Assembly (NCBI GenBank): GCA_030704615.1
Contig: CM060731.1
Span: 80,146,756-80,210,755 of the forward strand
DNA length: 64,000 nt
From: Takakia lepidozioides
Taxonomy: Eukaryota; Streptophyta; Takakiopsida; Takakiales; Takakiaceae
Direction of reading: 5' to 3'
In this document: positions 56,397 through 64,000 of the stretch, one piece after another
Layout: each line of letters starts with the position of its first letter
How positions within the stretch are numbered: the stretch's first letter is position 1
The notes under the pieces: generated by a model
What the model was told of the DNA's origin: nothing
Seen by the model: only the letters and a program-made list of their open reading frames with translations
Databases searched by the model: none
Translations under genes and position numbers: made by a program

Positions 56397-56672
56397 TTTC
56401 CCTACAGAAAAGGAACAAGCAAATAAAGAGAAAACAGCTTTGATCTGAGCTCGACCCACATGCGTTTGAACTGTGCTCCTTCGGCTTCTTTGGAAGAGAG
56501 AGAGAGAGAGAGAAGGAGAACAGGTGTCCCTTACAGAAAAAGAACAATAGTCCAGCAAATAAGAGGGAACTTTTAAGAGCTTTGATCTGAGCTCAACCCA
56601 CATGCGTTTGAACGTATGAACTGTGCTCCTTCGACTTCTTTGGCAGAGAGAAGAGAGAGAGGGGAGGAGAAG
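56397..56672 (+). repeat. ~130-bp tandem duplication in the NRPB8 leader
   Basis: ACAGAAAA(G/A)GAACAA...GCTTTGATCTGAGCTC(G/A)ACCC, then ACATGCGTTTGAAC...TGTGCTCCTTCG(G/A)CTTCTTTGG, occurs at about 56400-56525 and 56530-56670. Each ends in a GA-rich tract. The second unit ends just before the NRPB8 start codon. Confidence 0.85.
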
Positions 56673-56686
56673 TTTGGCAGAGAGCG

Positions 56687-57130
56687 ATGGCGGACGCAGT
56701 GCTGTTCGAGGACATCTTCACAATCACAGGGATGGATCCGGATGGTAGAAAGTTCGACAAGGTATCGAGGATGGTTGCTCACAGTGAACAATTCGACATG
56801 GACATGCTGCTGGACGTGAACACTGACATCTACCCCCTCTGCAAACATGAGAAATTCACGATGGCATTGGCATCCACCCTCAGCCTGGATGGAACCCCTG
56901 ATGATGCCGTGTTCGACCAGAGCAGGGGAAAATCGCTGGCCGACAAGTACGAGTACGTGATGTATGGAAAGCTCTACAAGTATGCGGACACGGAGGCGAG
57001 CGGGACCGTGAAGGTGGAAGTGTATGTGTCTTTTGGTGGGCTTCTGATGTTACTCAAAGGGGATCCTAACAATTTAAGTAGCTTGCAGCTTGATCAGCGC
57101 GTTTATCTGCTGATGAGAAAGGTGGGTTAG
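56687..57130 (+). CDS. NRPB8: DNA-directed RNA polymerases I, II and III subunit RPB8
   Basis: RPB8 is a small OB-fold subunit shared by all three nuclear RNA polymerases, here 147 residues, the usual length in plants. Starting at ATG 56687 (MADAVLFEDIFTI), it keeps DPDGRKFDKVSRM, MDMLLDVNTDIYPL, LDGTPDDAVFDQS, LADKYEYVMYGKLYK, VEVYVSFGGLLMLLKGDP and the family ending LDQRVYLLMRK, then VG*. The gene is intact and intronless as read. Its ending at LMRKVG with GTGGGT could hide a splice donor, but the family ends here, so a single exon is likely. It could be a retrocopy; no poly(A) tract is seen. A duplicated GA-rich leader precedes it. Confidence 0.95.
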   Translation: MADAVLFEDIFTITGMDPDGRKFDKVSRMVAHSEQFDMDMLLDVNTDIYPLCKHEKFTMALASTLSLDGTPDDAVFDQSRGKSLADKYEYVMYGKLYKYADTEASGTVKVEVYVSFGGLLMLLKGDPNNLSSLQLDQRVYLLMRKVG

Positions 57131-57770
57131 GGCTTTGGTTGAGGGTCTGGTCGACGCTTAGAATTCTGATGATGTTGCCGGTTGCCAAGGAGAACTGTTC
57201 ACCCTTGGTCTTTTACCGGGGTTTCTGTGTTGCCAAGGTAATGACACAGGGTGGTAGTGGAATCTCAAGGAAGAAAGTGAGAGCGGTGCGGTTCCGCAAT
57301 TAGAACGTCTCGAAATGTGCCTCGAGTACATTCACGAACATGCAGGTCGGGAAGATCATAGCCTCTCACAAAAGAGACACATGGTGGAGGGGAGGTGAAG
57401 GAGTGTGATTTTGGAGACGCAGCCATTTGTAGGTTTTTGTTAAGCTTTTTGGTTTTTAACCTCTGGTGGTGGCTGTTCCTCTTCCCTACTACCCAACGGA
57501 ACAAAATAAGCAGAAGTTTCAGTCACTTGGGATTTGAAGGCGAGGGCACAGAAAGGATATGTCTACAGGACTAGAGTCAGAACATTACAAAGACTGTGTA
57601 GTTGCAGTGCAGAGACTGTCAAAGGAGGAAACGTAATGGGATGGCTAACGATTACATGCATTCTGGCTACATCACTCTAGACACCTGCATCGCGTCACTT
57701 TGTTTGCCTCCTCACAAACTCATATATTGGCAGCTTCTGGGAGAAAGACTGCTGCCTCATTTTTCCACTG
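57131..57770. other. NRPB8 3' region
   Basis: No other gene recognised between the NRPB8 stop and the segmental duplication. Confidence 0.5.
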
Positions 57771-57774
57771 CCTC

Positions 57775-59490
57775 CCTTCACATACTGTCTTGGGTGCGTG
57801 ATCCAGCTTAGGCTGCTTGTTGTCCAAGTACGGAACTCTCAGTTCCTATTCTTTGACAAGGATTTGCTATTCATTTAAGTTGAATTTCTTTTGTATAAAG
57901 GTGTGCTTCAATCTCACCTGACCTGCCTAGAATGCATGCAGCTGTTCATGGTTTGTCTTCCATTGTATATATGAAAGTGTATGATATTTTCTTAGGTTGT
58001 TTTCTTTCTCTCTCCTTTTCTCCCTCTTTTGAGATTGAAGACTGTGTGACCTCTGACGGCTCTCCACTGCATATTTGACCTACCCTTGAGTGACCATGAG
58101 TGTAGGGCTGCCTGGCTTGTGCGGTGGTTGCTTCATAGACCCCAGGTGTATGTCAGAGGGACCTTCTGCTGCACACAAGGGGAGAGTCATCTATAGGAGG
58201 CCGAAACTCTGCTTGAAAACTGTGCAGTTCGTGCAGGTAGACTGCCCACAACTAAATGTCTCAGTCTCCTGTGAAGTGGTGGTAGTATATCTAATAATCC
58301 TGAACTACACAGGGTAGAGGGACCTTTTCTTTTGCTGCACCCAAGGGGAGAGAGTGATCTATAGTAGGTGGAAATTCTATTTGAAAAACAGTTTGTGCAG
58401 GTAGACTGCTCAGCATTTGGCTGTCCATAACTAAGTATGTCTGTGTCTCCTGTGAAGAGGTAGTATTATATCTCTATAATCCTGTAGTACACAGGGTAGA
58501 GGGACCTTGTCTTTTGCTGCACCCAAGTGGAGAGAGTGATCTATAGGAGGTGGAAATTCTGCTTGAAAAACAGTTTAGACTGCCCAGCATTTAGGCTGTC
58601 CATAACTAAATGTCTCTATCTCCTCTGAAGAGGTAGCAGTATCTCTCTATAATCCTGTACTACACAGGGTAGAGGGACCTTTTCTTTTGCTGCACCCAAT
58701 GGGAGAGAGTCATCTATAGGAGGTGGAAATTCTACTTGAAAAACAGTTTGTGCAGGTAGACTGCCCAGCATTTAGGCTGTTCATGTAACTAAATGTCTCA
58801 GTCGCCTCTGAAGAGGTAGTAGTATCCCTCTATAATCCTGTACTACCCAGGGTAGAGGGACCTTTTCTTTTGCTGCACCCAAGGGGAGAGAGTCATCTAT
58901 AGGAGGTGGAAAATTCTGCTTGAAAAACAGTTTGTGCAGGTAGGCTGCCCAGCATTTAGGCTGTTCCTAACTAAATGTCTCAGTTGCCTCTGAAGAGGTA
59001 GTAGTATCTCTCTATAATCCTGTACTTAACAGGCTAGGAGGAAGTACCTATGTTTAGTCTCTGCTTCTGTATGGTGCAATATGGGAGCATGTAAAGACAT
59101 CTGCCTATCTCAATCTGGAGACCAAGGAGCACATTGGTTGTATCACATGGATCTTCTGAGGACCGTCTGATGTTCCTAAGGGAAACAACATTGAAGTGTT
59201 TTGATAACAAGTCGGAGTCTGTTGGATAGATTCTGGGAGGTAGGAAGTGGTGCCTCATAGTGATCTGAGCCTATCCAGGAAGATGATGATGGTGGGGAAG
59301 GCAATGGGACTTTGTCAAATCCTGCCCGTCGAATTTCAAAGGGTGTGATAATTTTTGGAAGAGGATATGTGCAATGGCTCCAGACTGTGATTCCAAAGCC
59401 CTGGCCACCCTATTTCAGTGCTGTGGAGTGACGGCTACCCGGAATAACCCACTTCTGCATGGATATGTGTGTATTGTAAGGGTGGCCGTA
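57775..59490 (+). repeat. Segmental duplication, copy B (expanded)
   Basis: Same blocks and order as 52880-53840, but about 750 bp longer because the middle has become a tandem array (58153-59040). Confidence 0.85.
58153..59040 (+). repeat. Tandem array, five units of 160-182 bp
   Basis: Units are marked by GGGACCTT(T/G)TCTTTTGCTGCACCC near 58160, 58319, 58501, 58675 and 58857. Each continues GGGAGAGAGT(C/G)ATCTATAG, CTTGAAAAACAGTTTGTGCA, CTGAAGAGGTAGTAGTATCT and CTATAATCCTGTACTACACA. Copy A (53240-53350) has a single unit. Confidence 0.9.
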
Positions 59491-59499
59491 ACCCCTGGA

Positions 59500-61630
59500 A
59501 GTTAAGAGGGAGAGAGATCAACACTACTGTCAAAATGGTGGGGTGATGGCTAACTTGCATTTCTCCTTGCACCGATGCAAATTGTATGCCAAACTGAAAG
59601 CCCAGTTTCCAGCCCTGTATATTTACTTCTTTTGAGTCATGGCTTCTCCCTTCCTTGCAGACCAAGATCTGAAGTATGTTTGGCATATGCATGAGTGACA
59701 CTTGAGAGAGAGGAGCTAACTTCTTGTTGCCATTGGTCTCCTAGTCTTAAGCCTACTTTGCCATAAAACTTCTCTGTCTCCGGTTTTGAAAGAGAGTGAT
59801 TGTATTCATTTGCGCTGCTGTAGGCGAGCGGTGCTGGCTATTCTGAAGGAGAGATCAACACATACATGGCCCACTCGTGTTGTTTCAGTCTCTTATTTGA
59901 TATGCCCCAATTTCTCTGCCTTTGCGAAATCTGGAAACCATTTCTCGTATCGACATGGACGTCCATCACGTCTGTCTGTGAGAACCAAAAAAATGAGACT
60001 TTGGAAAGCTCAACAAAGAGCTATCGGCCGATTTATCGTTTACTTACCGATGCGTACAAGTAGCCTACCATCTTGGCTATATACCGTTGGGTATAGTAAA
60101 TAAGTAGGTAGGTGGGTATGTACGTAGGCAGGGTGCGAAGGCGGCCGTGCGGCGCAGCGATGGGTAAGGGCAACGGTCAGGAGAAAATGATTGTGTTAAG
60201 TGTGTACGATAAAACATTCCTTCTCATTACATACAATTTTGCGCATTAGTTCGCATTCAATGGGATTTGTAGTCAGTGCAAAAAGGACAGCTCTTTTATT
60301 AGGGTTTGCGAGACTGATTAAGGATCCAACACGATGGCTTGTCTACTTAACTTAATTGCTGTAAAGCAGTGGTGAAGTGAAGGTGAAGGAGGTTGTGCAG
60401 CCGCTTGTCTCGTGGTGGGAAGAGTGTTGATCATGCTTACCCTCTAGACTTGGATCCGTTGTCTGGAGTGGGTGAAACTCTAGTTTTTTTGGTGTGGAAA
60501 TGGTGCACACAGGGGCCTCTCTGTCTGGTTCAATCCACCCCTAATTCGAAGCTCAAACAGTGTGCGTTGGCCAACGCACACTGTTTGAGCCCCCCTTCTC
60601 ATTGTTTTTGGAATAATAAAATCGTCCAGATGGGTCGGGGTAAGGCTGTCGTGCTACCGACATGGTGCTGATCTGTGGGTGTGTGTAGATTTTATGTTAG
60701 ATCTGTCCTTGGAGGTACTCTGCGTCGGGTTCATGAATGAAGCTGGTGGTGAAGTAGATGTACGAGAGGAACGAATAGATGAGAGCGAGATAGTGGTAGA
60801 GATGATGGTCCTGTCGGTAGCTGGCCCAGGGTGAGAGAGAAAGCGAAAGAACTAAAAGCCCAAGTTCACTCATCTTCCCAACAATTACACTTCAACGCAC
60901 GTTTATGGAACGACAGCCCGCCATTCTTTGTGAAGAAGATTATTTGCACTAGTTCAGCTTTGTTCAAATGATCGAGATCTATAAGAAAAAACCATTCATC
61001 GGGCCACTGCAGGTCGTAGCTTTATCAGACCAGTAGTGTCCAACATCAGTGACTCTCTGAAAGCATTGAAAGCAAAGGGTTTTCCTGGTTCACATCGCAC
61101 AATATAACTGTAACCTGTGTTGAGGAGGCTAATTTCAAGTTATGTAGCAGTACAGAGTATCCGAAGCTCCCCTCCGCACTACTACTAAAACTCATAATTC
61201 AGATGTGGGCAATTTTACTTCAAAATAATAGTGTACAGTTCTGCCACAAGAGCCCAGCTGGAGCAACTTGCACAAACTTCTAGTCTAGAATTCATCATGA
61301 ACCGATGGTCCATCACTGAGCACTGAAAAAAACGAGATTCCTCACTACTCCATGTGCAACCCACAGGCACACCCATTTTGAAAGCGATGTACCCGTGACA
61401 TACACTTGACTATATGCAAGCTCCGGCGTTCTCAGCATCCTCGAACAATTCTTCTAGAATTGCAAAAAAGGACTTGACGGTGAGTACTGCCAAAAGGTGC
61501 ACCTCGTCTTGCGCTAACTCGCTTAAGAAGTGCGGCACAGTTTACTGGTATAAACTCATCTAAATGACTGGAAGCAGAACGTACGCTGCAAGGTCAGTTT
61601 CTTGAGAACTGAGTCCAATTTTCAAAACTG
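59500..61630. other. Intergenic and NAC 3' region
   Basis: No gene recognised. A GTAGGTAGGTGGG-type simple repeat lies at 60108-60130 and a 40-bp perfect palindrome at 60551-60590. Confidence 0.5.
60551..60590. repeat. 40-bp perfect palindrome
   Basis: GCTCAAACAGTGTGCGTTGG (60551-60570) is followed at once by its exact reverse complement (60571-60590), with no spacer. It could form a cruciform or a 20-bp RNA hairpin. It is too short for a typical MITE. Confidence 0.95.
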
Positions 61631-61631
61631 A

Positions 61632-63968
61632 TCAAATGTTATTCTCGCCGTAGTCCAAACCAGGCGTCCACGAAGATGACTTGAGTAGGCGATCTAAGTA
61701 GGTCAAGGTCGCAATGCCACAGGGCTCTAACAACTCACTGTTCTGTGTGGGGACTGCCACCTGTTCTTTGCCCAACATATGCTGATCAGGCCAGTTAAGA
61801 TGACCTGTTGCTACCATGGTTGCAGTTGGTACGTCTGGATAGACATCTCTTGGTGCAAGGGAATTCACGAAGAGACAGTGAACCTCCTCCTGCAATCGGG
61901 TACTGATTGTGCGCGGAGCGTAGGTCGTTGGCTGTCTAGATTCAGTACTAGGCGATGTGCATGCATGAACATTTCCTAGTATCAAATTATTCTTTGTCAA
62001 AGAGCTGCTGCACTGTTGGATCAACGATGACACTTCACTGTCACAAGATCCATCCTCAGTGGTAGAGGCACTGCCACTCTGGTCCGCCATTTTGGCTAGT
62101 TGAGCACCAACTTGCTGTCCACCTTCCTTCCGTAGCCTGGCGTTCAACAGTGCTGAGATTTGTTGATTAGCGTGCACCCATTGCAACGACGTCTGAATAT
62201 TAGTACCGAACTGTCTGTTAGATTCAAATGAGAGTTGGTGAATCTCCTCGAGAGAATCTCGCTTGGTCAACTTCAAAGGTCTTTCAGATTCAGATACCAT
62301 TGTTTGTAGATCGAGGCTGTCCATACTCGGAAAAAGTTGGTGGGTTGGTCTGCGCCGGAGTTGAATTGACTCTAAAGTCTGCTTCGTCGGGAACAGGTGA
62401 TCTTCATTTGCACGATTCTCTAGGGTGGCAGCTGATATGGACTTCTTGTAGATGCGGCATAGAGCTACCTCATTCTGCAAACCGCGACCTTTGAATCGTT
62501 AGGCTGCTGATTCACCGCAAACTTCGTCGGCAACAGATGAGAATAGCATGTGTACAAAGTTCTTGCAAACTAGAAGAAGCTCAGACCAGTGTCAGCTCAA
62601 TGAACTCTCATGGTATTAATAGGTCGTTCATCCATGCAAAAGTATATAACTTCTAGATAATACCTACTTATCAGCGATCGATCCTCTCAATGGTGTTAAG
62701 TTGGAAAAACGTTCACCGGGGCCTGGGCAGCACAGTTTTTACATTGAAGCTTGATCTTTCCATGCCACCGTAGATACTTACTAGTACATTGGCGCTAGTG
62801 ACAAGTGATTAATCTTGATAAAAATTCACTATATGGAAGAAGAAGAAACATCCTATTTATGCGCACTGCCAGGCCTTCAAAATTCCGAGTCCGCCCAAAT
62901 TCAGGACTAGCGTTCGATAACTGTTCTAAACCTGAAGAATGGAGAACATACCTGCACTCTCTCTGACTTCCGGTAGTCTTTTGGGACTTGAGGAGGGGCC
63001 TCCGGTTGGTCAAGCTGTGGTAACCGGTACTCGTTCATGATCCATTCTGTTTTTGAGCCCTTTGGAGCCCGGCCAGTGTAGAACACAAGAGTTTTCTTTA
63101 GACCAATGCAGCAGGATTCTTGGGCACTGCGCACAGGCCGATCCGTTCCTGTTGCCTTCCAGTAGCCTGAGGCTGTGACGCGATTTGGACGAGCTCCATT
63201 GGGATATTTCTTGTCCCTTGGGCAGAAGAACAGCCATTCTCTCTCTCCTTGCATGAATGCCAGGCCTGGATAGCAGACATGGTCAGGATGCACTGTTAGA
63301 TCTGTCAGTTAGATCCTAGTTACAGTCGAATTTTCAATGAAAATCATAATGTTTACCAGATGTCATGAGGATGTCATATTTCCTTAGCTACCTAGAACAC
63401 ACACTGAAATGAAAACCTTGGTTGCAGAAAACCTGCGGCTCGGCCTTAAAGGTTGCTGTATGGCGATACAGGCATTGACTGAGGGGAAATCGGGATTGTG
63501 GAGACAAACGCTGGGCGCAAGGTCTGCCCTTCATCACACGATTCAAAAACAAATTGAAGCTAATTAAGGGAAGACACTGGCACACCCGCTTACTTCAGCT
63601 ATACAGAAGCTTTCCTCAGGTGGTCTGAAAGCCCATTATCTTTAGTACTTACCTAAGTACCTTGGCTTGTTAAACGCACAAAAACGCATTCACACTCTCA
63701 AACCCCGCCATGTCCTGTAGGTCAGAAAAGGCCTCACACCTGGGAGCTCCCAAGGGTCGTAACGGTAGAGGTCCACCAGATTGATCAGCTCCACAGCCAT
63801 GTGCTTGCCCTCTACCATACGTCGCAGATAGTAGCCCACCAGCTCTTCTTCTGTGGGGTGGAATCGGAACCCTGGCATGTTAGCCATCTCATGGGCCTGA
63901 TCAGCCTCCCTAAGAGTTATATGCTCCATTGTCACTTCGGCAGGACGAGGACACGTCCCTTCGCCCAA
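61632..63968 (-). CDS. NAC domain transcription factor
   Basis: Three exons: 63968-63740, 63265-62952 and 62474-61632, joining in frame (CCCAG|GTGTGA donor; CTATCCAG acceptor; GTGCAG|GTATGT donor; GTTTGCAG acceptor), 461 residues if started at the Met at 63968. [16 protein letters not shown], about 29 codons later, is the more usual family start. NAC subdomains A-E are complete: [38 protein letters not shown] and [34 protein letters not shown] with [27 protein letters not shown] and [14 protein letters not shown] binding and nuclear location are expected. The C-terminal ~270 residues have no domain and would be the activation region. The N-terminal spacing resembles the ANAC035/ANAC042 group; that is tentative. 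Confidence 0.92.
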
Positions 63969-64000
63969 ACCTCGCCGATGTAACCTTCACGACTGCGAAC

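Noticed and set aside
58153-59040. CRISPR-like array
   Set aside because: Units are whole 160-182 bp tandem repeats without unique spacers, in a plant genome.

Overview
This 64 kb window is nuclear DNA of a land plant, most likely a large, repeat-rich seed-free genome (moss, lycophyte or fern). That placement is inference. It rests on PLS-DYW pentatricopeptide sequences of the early-land-plant type, a NAC transcription factor, an LRR-extensin gene, plant-type Ty3/gypsy and LINE elements, AT-rich spacers and GT-AG introns. Nothing here identifies a species.

Layout. 1-2.9 kb: decayed Ty3/gypsy pol end (RNase H, integrase, then a PHD finger) with an LTR packed with ACTAGT motifs. 2.9-6.1 kb: no recognisable gene. 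6.1-10.6 kb: a PLS-DYW PPR pseudogene with several frameshifts, an 82-bp internal inversion, and a ~1.5 kb insertion carrying a DUF2921 gene fragment. 11.4-13.7 kb: SINE-like piece, GCGAC palindromes, exons of an unknown membrane protein (-), and a second integrase-PHD remnant (-). 14.6-19.3 kb: a broken transposase-like gene containing a LINE fragment, followed by a degenerate FCP1-type (HAD) phosphatase domain. 21.8-23 kb: tandem repeats, one rich in CCCTAAA-like words. 23.8-24.5 kb: a small conserved gene of unknown function with one frameshift (-). 25-28 kb: AT-rich, with tRNA-like SINE pieces. 28.2-36.2 kb: a near full-length LINE (-) with a 49-nt G run inside ORF1. 36.5-39.7 kb: palindrome-rich spacer. 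39.8-42.3 kb: a third, different gypsy remnant. 42.8-44.0 kb: a Crypton-like (DUF3504) tyrosine-recombinase relic (-). 44.6-46.1 kb: TACCAG-rich DNA and a tandem duplication.

The gene-bearing part is 47.4-64 kb. An LRX-type cell-wall gene (48.3-52.3 kb, +) encodes an LRR domain and an extensin-like proline-rich stretch, and unusually ends in a C-type lectin domain with an EPN motif plus an EGF-like module. An intact intronless NRPB8 gene (RNA polymerase subunit RPB8) lies at 56.7-57.1 kb (+). A three-exon NAC gene lies at 61.6-64.0 kb (-). The spacers between them hold a ~1 kb segmental duplication, one copy of which has grown into a five-unit tandem array, and a 40-bp perfect palindrome.

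The most noteworthy item is the LRR-extensin-C-type lectin-EGF fusion. After it come the Crypton relic, the PHD finger at the C-terminal end of gypsy pol in two copies, and the precise microinversion in the PPR pseudogene. The intact genes are otherwise ordinary and form no operon-like system.
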